Position numbers and translations under genes: made by a program. Below, in pieces: positions 1 to 7,524 of a stretch of DNA of 64,000 nt; within the stretch, counting starts at the first letter, position 1, and every line of letters begins with the position of its first letter. A model generated the notes under the pieces. The model saw nothing but the letters and a program-made list of their open reading frames with translations, ran no database searches and was not told where the DNA came from. Source of the DNA: Flavobacterium sp. RSP15 (GTDB lineage: Bacteria; Bacteroidota; Bacteroidia; Flavobacteriales; Flavobacteriaceae); contig NZ_RYDL01000001.1 of assembly GCF_003968755.1 (NCBI RefSeq), forward strand, positions 1 through 64,000. Direction: 5' to 3'.

Positions 1-22
1 CTTGCAAAAACGTTTTTGCAAG
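1..22. repeat. perfect 22-bp palindrome at window edge
   Basis: Two 11-bp arms (CTTGCAAAAAC and its exact reverse complement) meet at a central CG with no spacer. It lies downstream of the J-domain gene, which reads towards it, and upstream sequence is outside the window. The central CG flanked by A and T runs resembles LacI-family operators, but it could also be half of a terminator for a gene to the left. No T-run follows directly on the plus strand. Confidence 0.45.
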
Positions 23-89
23 TGTTTAATTAAATATTTTTATCTAATAATCTGTATCGGTTATTCAGGACAAGACAACTTAAAAAAAA

Positions 90-530
90 TTAATCTTGAT
101 TGATTGTTTTTCTCCAAGTAAAGGAATTCAGGATGTGTCTTTTTGCAAATCTTCCAGGAGATTCAGCATTTACCATTTTTACGTAAGTAGCTTTAGGCAC
201 ACTAATATATTCGTAAACACTTCCATTTGAAAAATTGATGATTAATCGTCCTTCCACGAACTTATAATCTGTAATTTTTGCAGTTGCAATAGTTTCAGTG
301 TATTCCGGTAAGTTTTGTTTTAGAGTTTCAGGATTGATACTCACTAAGAAATGATAAGCTTCAATAATTTTTTTACTGTTTTCTTCAGCTGCTTTTAAAC
401 CAGTTTCATCTCCTTGAAATTTATCAGGATGCGCTTCTTTCATCGCATTACGATATATCGTTTTCAAATCTTTCAGCTCTGCAGTTTTGTCTACATTTAG
501 CAGTTTTCGGTATTCAACTATTTTTTTCAT
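90..530 (-). CDS. J-domain protein with C-terminal KTSC domain
   Basis: A 146-residue protein. Residues about 5-63 form a J domain with the HPD tripeptide at 34-36, the site that stimulates Hsp70 (DnaK) ATPase. Residues about 85-143 match the KTSC domain, a small fold named after a lysyl-tRNA synthetase C-terminal extension, with the pattern YEYxxVP and a following SPGRFAKRHI segment. There is no zinc-finger or substrate-binding domain of classical DnaJ, so this is probably a specialised co-chaperone that places DnaK on a target bound by KTSC. No signal peptide is visible. It stands alone on the minus strand. The domain calls are solid; the target is unknown. Confidence 0.85.
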   Translation of the reverse strand: MKKIVEYRKLLNVDKTAELKDLKTIYRNAMKEAHPDKFQGDETGLKAAEENSKKIIEAYHFLVSINPETLKQNLPEYTETIATAKITDYKFVEGRLIINFSNGSVYEYISVPKATYVKMVNAESPGRFAKRHILNSFTWRKTINQD

Positions 531-601
531 AAATAAGGTAACTACTTGTCTTTTACTATAAAATCAATGTGATTTAATTTCAAAAAGCGACAAATTTTTT
601 G

Positions 602-609
602 CAAAGGTA
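602..609 (-). promoter_or_regulatory. candidate -7 box for the J-domain gene
   Basis: On the minus strand this reads TACCTTTG, matching the Bacteroidetes TAnnTTTG -7 consensus, about 70 bp upstream of the start codon. The nearest TTG on the minus strand is about 29 bp further upstream, too far for a good -33 element, so support is partial. Confidence 0.4.
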
Positions 610-702
610 CACTTTTTTTTATTTTTTTGGTTTCAGACCAATAGATTTTTAAAAAAAAGTCTTTTGAAACGATATATTTAAGGAATAAAAACTAAAAAAG
701 TT

Positions 703-948
703 TTATTGTTGGGGCTTATTGTTTGCTTTATCGAAATTTTTGGATTTTTTCGGATATTTATTATAACTGATATCACTCGGATTTTCGATGATTGATTTTA
801 TCGTAATCCAATCTCCAATACTGTGTTTTTGAGCCATTTTATAGTCCAGAAGATAGGTACCACAGAAAAAATTTTTGTTTTCATCTTTTTCTATGATTCC
901 TGTATAAACTCCTTTTTGCAGCATTTGTTCTTGTGAAGACTTTGTCAT
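703..948 (-). CDS. small conserved-looking hypothetical protein
   Basis: An 81-residue protein with no recognised family. It has no signal peptide or membrane segment. The middle is mixed alpha/beta in character (GVYTGIIEKDENKNFFCGTYLL), and the C terminus is Lys/Asn/Gln-rich and probably disordered. It is unlikely to be a chance frame because a promoter-like pair (TAnnTTTG plus TTG at 23-bp spacing) sits just upstream on the same strand and no competing gene overlaps. Function unknown. Confidence 0.6.
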   Translation of the reverse strand: MTKSSQEQMLQKGVYTGIIEKDENKNFFCGTYLLDYKMAQKHSIGDWITIKSIIENPSDISYNKYPKKSKNFDKANNKPQQ

Positions 949-978
949 ATCAATTTGATTTTATATAATTCTAATTGG

Positions 979-1012
979 CAAAGTTAATCAATTATTGAAT
1001 GTATTGCTACAA
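979..1012 (-). promoter_or_regulatory. Bacteroidetes-type promoter for the 81-aa gene
   Basis: On the minus strand the -7 box TAACTTTG (979-986) is preceded at 23-bp spacing by TTG (1010-1012). Both fit the TTG-N17-23-TAnnTTTG consensus. The box is about 30 bp upstream of the start codon at 948. Confidence 0.5.
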
Positions 1013-1214
1013 TTAAGCCTGACTCTATTGCTTTTAGTATTCTAGTTTTTTATTCCAATTTTATTCCACTGTAAACTTTAACTTTTATTTCATTTAATAA
1101 TGAACTGATTTTATCAAAAAAAAACTAATTTAGAAGTTAAATTGAATGCATCTATTTCAAACAGCGTTCAATGTTAACGAAATTAAAAGTATATAAATAT
1201 TTATTTGACAATCT

Positions 1215-2837
1215 ATGAAAAGAAGATCTTTTTTAACTACCGCAACACTTGCATCTGCAGGTTTAACTACTTTTTTGATTACAGGCTGTACCTCCGGTAC
1301 CAAAAAGAACGAAAATTTAGTATCTGTTGAAGATTTTAATGCCGTTTTTGAACTAGACGAAGAAACCATCAGCAGTGTTAGGGAGAAATTAATTTCTGGT
1401 AAATATACTTCAGAACAATTAGTGCAATTATACTTAAAACGGATTGAAGCTATTGATACCAATGGGCCTCAATTGCATTCAGTCATCGAAGTCAATCCAG
1501 ATGCATTGGCTATAGCTCTTGCAATGGATAAAGAGTTAAAAGCAGGTAAAAGCAGAGGTCCTTTGCATGGAATCCCCGTTTTAATAAAAGACAACATAGA
1601 CACAGCGGATAAAATGCTAACCACGGCTGGATCTTTGGCAATGGCAGGAAATAGTGCTTCAAAAGATGCTTTTGTCGTTAAAAAACTCAGAGAAGCCGGC
1701 GCAGTAATCATTGGAAAAACAAATTTAAGTGAATGGGCTAATTTTCGTTCTACCCAATCCTGTTCCGGTTGGAGCAGTAGAGGCGGTCAGACTAAAAACC
1801 CCTATATTTTAGATCATAATCCGTGCGGTTCCAGTGCTGGTTCAGGAGCAGCAGTCTCAGCCAATCTTTGTGTTGTTGCTGTTGGGACAGAAACGGATGG
1901 TTCTATTGTTTGTCCAGCTTCGGTAAACGGAGTTGTAGGGATTAAACCTACTGTAGGTCTGGTTAGTCGATCTGGGATTATTCCAATTTCAAAAACACAA
2001 GATACGGCTGGTCCAATGGCCAGAACCGTAACGGATGCTGCTATTTTATTAGGCGTAATTGCTGCTGTAGACCAAGATGATACTGTAACCCTTGAAAGTA
2101 AAGGGAAAGCACAGAAGGATTATACAACTTTTTTAGATAAAAATGCTTTGAAAGGCAAGCGTATTGGTATTGAAAAAAAGCCACAAGGAAATAATAAATA
2201 CATTAATGCACTTTTAGATGATGCTGTCAATCTGCTAAAAAAACAAGGAGCTATTATTATCGAAATTGACTATTTGGAGAAAATTAATGCTTTGGGTCAG
2301 GCCGAATTCGAAGTTTTACAATATGAATTTAAAGATGGATTGAATACCTATTTGGCTACAGCCAATGCAAAAGTAAAAAGTTTGAAAGATGTTATCGATT
2401 TTAATACTGCTAATGAAGATAAGGCAATGCCGTATTTTAAGCAAGAAACATTAGAAAGTTCTAATGCTAAAAAAGGATTAGAGGACAAAAAATATCTGGA
2501 AGCATTAACCGTAAGTTTCGAAGGAAGTAAAAGTGTGCTAAATACAGTTTTTAAAGAAAATAAATTAGACGCTATTTGTGGAATCACCATGGGACCTGCT
2601 TGCAGTATTGATATGATCTACGGAGATCGTTGGGGAGGATATTCTTTAACTTCTCCTGCTGCAGCAAGTGGCTATCCACATATTACAGTTCCTTGCGGAC
2701 TGGCTTATGATCTACCCGTTGGTTTATCATTTTTTGGTATGCCGTATACAGAAGGGAAATTAATAGGATTGGGCTATGCGTATGAACAAGTATCTAAAAA
2801 GAGAATAAAACCGGGACTTAAACCTTCTTTTTTATAA
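1215..2837 (+). CDS. amidase signature family lipoprotein
   Basis: A 540-residue amidase-signature enzyme that hydrolyses carboxamide bonds; the substrate cannot be told from sequence. The N terminus has a twin-arginine-like start (MKRRSFL), a hydrophobic stretch and a lipobox ending at Cys25 (LITGC), so it is predicted to be exported, possibly by Tat, and lipid-anchored. The Ser-cisSer-Lys triad is visible: Lys125 in LIKDN, Ser206/207 in CGSSAGSGAA and nucleophile Ser230 in GTETDGSI. DGS replaces the usual GGS before the nucleophile. Length is normal for the family. Because it is extracytoplasmic it is not the GatA subunit of tRNA amidotransferase. It is monocistronic, with a strong terminator directly downstream. 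Confidence 0.9.
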   Translation: MKRRSFLTTATLASAGLTTFLITGCTSGTKKNENLVSVEDFNAVFELDEETISSVREKLISGKYTSEQLVQLYLKRIEAIDTNGPQLHSVIEVNPDALAIALAMDKELKAGKSRGPLHGIPVLIKDNIDTADKMLTTAGSLAMAGNSASKDAFVVKKLREAGAVIIGKTNLSEWANFRSTQSCSGWSSRGGQTKNPYILDHNPCGSSAGSGAAVSANLCVVAVGTETDGSIVCPASVNGVVGIKPTVGLVSRSGIIPISKTQDTAGPMARTVTDAAILLGVIAAVDQDDTVTLESKGKAQKDYTTFLDKNALKGKRIGIEKKPQGNNKYINALLDDAVNLLKKQGAIIIEIDYLEKINALGQAEFEVLQYEFKDGLNTYLATANAKVKSLKDVIDFNTANEDKAMPYFKQETLESSNAKKGLEDKKYLEALTVSFEGSKSVLNTVFKENKLDAICGITMGPACSIDMIYGDRWGGYSLTSPAAASGYPHITVPCGLAYDLPVGLSFFGMPYTEGKLIGLGYAYEQVSKKRIKPGLKPSFL

Positions 2838-2852
2838 TATTTCATAGGTATT

Positions 2853-2899
2853 TAAAAGGGTAAAAGGGTGAATTACCTTTTACCCTTTTATTTTTTTTA
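2853..2899. terminator. rho-independent terminator after the amidase gene
   Basis: A 15-bp stem (2853-2867 with 2876-2890), eight-base loop, followed by a T-run at 2891-2898. The left arm reads AAAAGGGTAAAAGG. It is 15 bp past the amidase stop codon. Confidence 0.85.
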
Positions 2900-3105
2900 T
2901 AATACTCACAAATGGAATTAATCGGGCATTCCGGACATTTGTGCTGAGGCCCACAAATTTCTCTTCCTAAAAAGAAAATGGCTCTTCCCAATTTCGTCCC
3001 AGATTTCTTTTGGTAAAACTTGCAAGAGTTGTTTCTCAGCTTTGATTCCGTCTTCGGATTCTGGGATTAATCAAATTCTGGGCACTACTCTAACTCCAAC
3101 GGATG
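2890..3105 (-). pseudogene. degraded 3' fragment of an endonuclease III-like (HhH-GPD) gene
   Basis: The minus strand translates, over two frames, to the C-terminal part of an iron-sulfur HhH-GPD DNA glycosylase. One frame gives VGVRVVPRI-stop-LIPESED and then KAEKQLLQVLPKEIWDEIGK; after a frameshift near 2967-2975 another frame gives LGREICGPQHKCPECP and then INSICEYY. This matches the HVFRVxNRIGL start, the xEKxLxxxLP helix and the four-cysteine cluster (C-x5-C-x2-C-x5-C here; C-x6-C-x2-C-x5-C is usual) that ends Nth/MutY proteins. The N-terminal half including the catalytic Lys/Asp is absent, there is an internal stop, and the reading frame is broken. The remainder of the 472-bp gap (about 3106-3309) shows no convincing gene. 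Confidence 0.6.
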
Positions 3106-3309
3106 TTTTTTGCCTATATAAGTAAGTCGAAAGTTTAAAAGTCGTAAAGTCAAAAGAATTAACTTTAAGTAAAACAGCTTTAAATCAGATTGTTACATAA
3201 TTTTATCCTGATTTTAAAATACGACATTATACCATGGTTATTACTTGTTTGTTATAATGATTCTAAATTTTTATCCCATTCCGTTGCATTTTCAAATAAA
3301 TCCGTATCA

Positions 3310-3699
3310 CTATTCTTTGAAGTCCACTGATAAAGAATTCACGCAATAGCGTTGTCCGGTTTTTGTAGGTCCGTCATCAAAAACGTGTCCTAAATGGCTG
3401 CCACAATTAGCACAAAGGATTTCAGTGCGTTTCATACCAAGTGTTACATCAGAAATATATTCTACTTTTCCAGGAATGGATTCGTCAAATGAAGGCCAAC
3501 CGCAATGGGCATCAAATTTAGAGTTGCTTTCGAACAAAGATTCACCGCAGGCACCACAGCAATAGGTTCCTTTTTCGTAATGTAAGTTATAAGTTCCAGT
3601 ATGTGGGTATTCAGTTCCTTTTTGTCGAAGAATTCTATACCGTTCTGCTCCTAATTTTTCTTTCCATTCTTGTTCTGTTTTTTCTAAAGGATATTTCAT
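3310..3699 (-). CDS. msrB: peptide-methionine (R)-S-oxide reductase, cytosolic
   Basis: A 129-residue MsrB that reduces methionine-R-sulfoxide in proteins using thioredoxin. Visible features are two zinc CxxC pairs (Cys48/Cys51 and Cys96/Cys99), the GWPSF motif, the HLGHVFDDGP motif and the catalytic Cys119 in RYCVNS. A possible resolving Cys66 precedes GWPSF. There is no signal peptide, so it acts in the cytoplasm, unlike the lipoprotein MsrB at 57557. It lies 38 bp downstream of the hydrolase gene on the same strand and is probably co-transcribed with it. Confidence 0.95.
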   Translation of the reverse strand: MKYPLEKTEQEWKEKLGAERYRILRQKGTEYPHTGTYNLHYEKGTYCCGACGESLFESNSKFDAHCGWPSFDESIPGKVEYISDVTLGMKRTEILCANCGSHLGHVFDDGPTKTGQRYCVNSLSVDFKE

Positions 3700-3737
3700 G
3701 ATTATTTTTTTATTAATTGTATAGTGTTGTATTTCAA

Positions 3738-4604
3738 TTATTTATTTTGGATGAATTGAACTGTTTTTTCAATTACTTTAAGGTTGCCTAGAATCTTTCT
3801 ATGTCCTAATCCGTCTGTTAATAGTAACTCTCCATTTTTTAAATATTTATGAATGTGAATTCCAGCCTTTACGGAAACTTCAGGATCAAGGTTATCATGT
3901 ATTACTAAAATAGGAATCGCTGTTTCTTTTGCAGCCAAAAAAGCAGAATAACTATTCATTTTTTCTCCGTATTTTTTTTCGAAATGCAAACGCAAAAGAG
4001 TACTTACATTAGGTTTCAATTGTAATTTTGCCACAAAATCATCTATAATATCTTCTACAACATCACCACTGCCAATCACTACGGCATGATTTACTTTTAA
4101 ACCTTTTTTTATGGCGTTCAAAACGGACATTCCTCCTAATGAATGACCAATAGCTGCTTCAAAGGGCCCAAATTGCTTCTCTATTTCTAAAATTGTATCA
4201 ATAAAGTCGACCATAATAGTCGTTTTTCCAGGTGATTTTCCATGTGCAGGAGCATCAAAACTGATCGTAGAATATCCGGCTTTAAGCAATTCATCCGCTA
4301 TTTTGAATAATTGAGTTCCACGTCCTGACCAACCATGAACTAATAAAATTTTCTTGTCACTTTTTCCATATTCATACACAACAACTTCTTTGCCAATTGC
4401 CGGAATTGAAATTAATTTTTGTATACTATTTCGATCCATTTCTAACTCTCTTTTTGGAATCTTATGTTTTATGGGTGTAGTAAACAGTTTAGCTGCAAAT
4501 AATGTAATTAGTTTTGGTGAAATAAAAGAGATTAATTTACTGGTTAATAAAATAATTTTAGGAATTTTCAATGATTGGGTATGATTAGAAGACTTTTTTG
4601 TCAT
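3738..4604 (-). CDS. alpha/beta hydrolase
   Basis: A 288-residue serine hydrolase. The oxyanion region HGWSG is at 90-94, the nucleophile elbow GHSLGG places Ser155 as nucleophile, Asp237 or Asp240 (IHDNLDPEV) is the likely acid and His268 (GLGHRK) the base. The first about 45 residues are basic and hydrophobic (IILLTSKLISFISPKLITLF), suggesting a membrane-associating N terminus rather than a cleaved signal. It is an esterase or lipase-like enzyme with unknown substrate. It is the first gene of a probable two-gene unit with msrB. Confidence 0.85.
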   Translation of the reverse strand: MTKKSSNHTQSLKIPKIILLTSKLISFISPKLITLFAAKLFTTPIKHKIPKRELEMDRNSIQKLISIPAIGKEVVVYEYGKSDKKILLVHGWSGRGTQLFKIADELLKAGYSTISFDAPAHGKSPGKTTIMVDFIDTILEIEKQFGPFEAAIGHSLGGMSVLNAIKKGLKVNHAVVIGSGDVVEDIIDDFVAKLQLKPNVSTLLRLHFEKKYGEKMNSYSAFLAAKETAIPILVIHDNLDPEVSVKAGIHIHKYLKNGELLLTDGLGHRKILGNLKVIEKTVQFIQNK

Positions 4605-4757
4605 TTTAATAAATTTTCAAGCAGGTTATTATATTATAATTTTTTTAGTAAATTTAGAAAAACATAAAAGTAGTATTTTTTAGAAAGTTTTCAGGCGTAT
4701 TTATATAAAAGACTAAAATAGGGGTTAAAATTAATTAAAAATATCAAAAGTTCATAC

Positions 4758-6179
4758 ATGGAAATATTTCATATCAGTGCAGAGTGTTATCCTGTTGCAA
4801 AAGTAGGAGGTTTAGCTGATGTAGTTGGCGCATTACCAAAATATCAAAATAATGCAGAGCATCGTGTAAGGGTTGTAATACCTTGTTATGACACAAAGTT
4901 TAAAAAAGAAAATGAGTTTGAATGTGTTCATTGGAGTTCTGTAAAACTTGGAAATTTTAATTTTCCGTACAGTATTCTAAAAGAAAAAACAGACCAACTA
5001 GGATTTGAATTGTATTTGGTTGACATTCCGGATTTATTCGACAGGAAAGACGTGTATGGTTACGAAGATGATATTGAACGTTTTTTGTCTTTCCAGATCG
5101 CCACTTTGGATTGGATTATAGGTAGAAATGAAGTTCCGGATGTAATTAATTGTCATGATCATCATACGGGTATGATTCCATTTATGATGTTGTATTGTCA
5201 CAAATACGAAAAATTACGAAATATTCCTTCCATGATTACCATTCATAATGGTTTATACCAAGGGCAGTTTGGGTTTAATAAATTATATTATTTACCCGAA
5301 TTTGATTTGGCTCACGTAAATGTTTTAGAATGGGATAATTGCATTAATTCATTGGCAGTAGCCATAAAATGTGCTTGGGCTGTTACCACAGTTTCTCCAA
5401 ATTATCTAAATGAAATCAACTATTCAGCAAATGGTCTGGAATCACTATTTAATTTGGTTCGGTATAAGTCTAAAGGGATTTTGAACGGAATTGATATTGA
5501 AGTTTGGGATCCGGAAAAAGACGCGATGATAGAAAAAAACTATTCGATTAAAAATTTTGAAAAAGGAAAACAGGAGAATAAAGAAAAATTATGCAAACTC
5601 TTTAATTTAGATCCAACAAAACCACTTTTTAGTTTTATTGGAAGATTATTAGAAGAAAAAGGAGGGGATTTATTACCACCAGCCGCAGCTCTTGTTTTAT
5701 CTGAGAATTATCAACAAATTAATATTTTGATTTTAGGATCCGGAAGTACAATTATTGAAAAACAATTGAATACTTTGCTACAAGATTACAAAGGAAATTA
5801 CAATACGTTTATTGGTTATAATGAAGAATTAGCACATTTGATTTACGCCGGTTCTGATTTTTTATTAATGCCTTCCAGAGTAGAGCCTTGCGGTTTAAAC
5901 CAAATGTATTCGTTGCGCTACGGAACAATTCCCATTGTGAGACGAACTGGTGGGTTAAGAGATACAGTTGTTGATTTTGGCGATGACGGAAACGGAATTT
6001 GCCACGATCAGGCCACAGTTGGTGATGTTTGTTATTCTATTCAAAGAGCCGTCAATTTATATGATGATAAAGAACATCTGAACAAAATTAGAAAAATAGG
6101 AATGAACACAGACCATTCATGGGAGCGTGTTTGTCAGGAATATATAGAAATGTACAAACTAATAAGCAACAAGAAATGA
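4758..6179 (+). CDS. glgA: glycogen synthase (ADP-glucose type)
   Basis: A 473-residue GT5-family enzyme that transfers glucose from ADP-glucose to the non-reducing end of alpha-1,4-glucan. The N terminus carries KVGGLADVVGALP (residues 15-27), the ADP-glucose-binding loop. The C-terminal GT-B domain has the FIGRLLEEKGGD segment and the MPSRVEPCGLNQMYSLRYG active-site region followed by RRTGGLRDTV. Length is normal. Its stop codon overlaps the glgC start (ATGA), implying translational coupling. It is the first gene of the glycogen cluster, with 153 bp upstream; I could not identify a confident promoter there. Confidence 0.95.
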   Translation: MEIFHISAECYPVAKVGGLADVVGALPKYQNNAEHRVRVVIPCYDTKFKKENEFECVHWSSVKLGNFNFPYSILKEKTDQLGFELYLVDIPDLFDRKDVYGYEDDIERFLSFQIATLDWIIGRNEVPDVINCHDHHTGMIPFMMLYCHKYEKLRNIPSMITIHNGLYQGQFGFNKLYYLPEFDLAHVNVLEWDNCINSLAVAIKCAWAVTTVSPNYLNEINYSANGLESLFNLVRYKSKGILNGIDIEVWDPEKDAMIEKNYSIKNFEKGKQENKEKLCKLFNLDPTKPLFSFIGRLLEEKGGDLLPPAAALVLSENYQQINILILGSGSTIIEKQLNTLLQDYKGNYNTFIGYNEELAHLIYAGSDFLLMPSRVEPCGLNQMYSLRYGTIPIVRRTGGLRDTVVDFGDDGNGICHDQATVGDVCYSIQRAVNLYDDKEHLNKIRKIGMNTDHSWERVCQEYIEMYKLISNKK

Positions 6180-7456
6180 AACCCAAAAAGAAAAATGTTA
6201 TTGCAATTATTTTAGGTGGAGGACAAGGTTCAAGATTGTATCCCTTGACAGAATCACGATCAAAACCAGCTGTACCAATAGGAGGAAAATACCGATTGGT
6301 AGATATTCCTATTTCAAATTGTATGAATTCAGATATTTACAGAATGTTTGTATTGACACAATTTAATTCGGCTTCCCTGAATGCACACATAAAAAACACC
6401 TATAACTTTAGTATTTTTAGCCATGCCTTTGTTGATATTCTTGCTGCTGAACAAACTCCTGATAATCCAACCTGGTTTCAAGGGACTGCCGATGCCGTAA
6501 GACAATGTATGCCTCATTTCTTAAACCATGATTTCGATTATGCGTTGATACTTTCCGGAGATCAGTTGTACCAAATGGATTTCAACGATATGTTAGAAGA
6601 ACACATTAAGAACGAAGCTGATATCTCTATTGCTACTTTGCCAGTAAATGCTAAAGATGCGCCTGAATTTGGGATATTAAAAACAAACTCCGAAAGCTGT
6701 ATTGAATCCTTTATCGAAAAACCAGCGAAGGAATTATTACCGGATTGGGAATCGGATGTGAGTGAACAAATGAAAAGTGAAGGGAAAAATTACTTGGCTT
6801 CGATGGGAATTTACATCTTCAACAAAAAACTGTTGGTCGATATCATGTCCAATAAAGAAACCAAAGATTTTGGCAAAGAAATTATTCCGCAAGCGGTAGG
6901 CCACAGAAAGATTTTAAGTTATCAATATGAAGGATATTGGACGGATATTGGTAATATAGATTCCTTTTTTGAAGCGAATATTGGACTTACGGATGACTTG
7001 CCAAAATTTAATTTATTTGATGATACTAATAAAATTTATACCAGACCAAGATTATTGCCGCCATCAAAATTCCAAAAAACAATGGTTGATAAATCATTGA
7101 TTTCAGAAGGTTGCATTTTGAATGCCAAAGAAATTAATCGTTCTGTAATTGGTATTCGATCCAGAATAGGGGAGGGAACTATCATTCAAAACAGCTACGT
7201 AATGGGTAATGATTTCTATCAGAATATTGATGATATGAATGAAGATCTTAAAAGCGACAGACAATTGGTTGGAATTGGGGAAAGATGTTTTATAAGTAAT
7301 GCTCTCGTGGATAAAAACTGCAGAATTGGTAATGATGTATATATCAATGGTGGAAACCATCTAGAAGATTTTTCTAATGAGTTGTATGCCATAAAAGATG
7401 GAATTGTTGTTATCAAAAAAGGAGCAGTTATACCAGACAATTACATTATTAAGTAA
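6176..7456 (+). CDS. glgC: glucose-1-phosphate adenylyltransferase (ADP-glucose pyrophosphorylase)
   Basis: A 426-residue enzyme that makes ADP-glucose from glucose-1-phosphate and ATP, the committed step of glycogen synthesis. The N-terminal nucleotidyltransferase signature LGGGQGSRLYPLT is at about 13-25, followed by KPAVPIGGKYRLVDIP. The C terminus is a left-handed beta-helix of hexapeptide repeats (VIGIRSRIGEGTIIQNS; CRIGNDVYINGGN). The frame is open from 6119, but the ATG at 6176 is chosen because it overlaps the glgA stop and begins right before the conserved nucleotidyltransferase motif. Confidence 0.95.
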   Translation: MKPKKKNVIAIILGGGQGSRLYPLTESRSKPAVPIGGKYRLVDIPISNCMNSDIYRMFVLTQFNSASLNAHIKNTYNFSIFSHAFVDILAAEQTPDNPTWFQGTADAVRQCMPHFLNHDFDYALILSGDQLYQMDFNDMLEEHIKNEADISIATLPVNAKDAPEFGILKTNSESCIESFIEKPAKELLPDWESDVSEQMKSEGKNYLASMGIYIFNKKLLVDIMSNKETKDFGKEIIPQAVGHRKILSYQYEGYWTDIGNIDSFFEANIGLTDDLPKFNLFDDTNKIYTRPRLLPPSKFQKTMVDKSLISEGCILNAKEINRSVIGIRSRIGEGTIIQNSYVMGNDFYQNIDDMNEDLKSDRQLVGIGERCFISNALVDKNCRIGNDVYINGGNHLEDFSNELYAIKDGIVVIKKGAVIPDNYIIK

Positions 7457-7524
7457 CACTAAAAACTGTTTTTCTTACACTAATATTCTGATTTTTACAC
7501 AAAGCAGAAGCATACAATTGTTAT

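Noticed and set aside
3245-3306. Minus-strand stretch translating to DTDLFENATEWDKNLESL and a stop
   Set aside because: Looks protein-like and may be another gene remnant, but it is too short, has no start codon and no family could be named.
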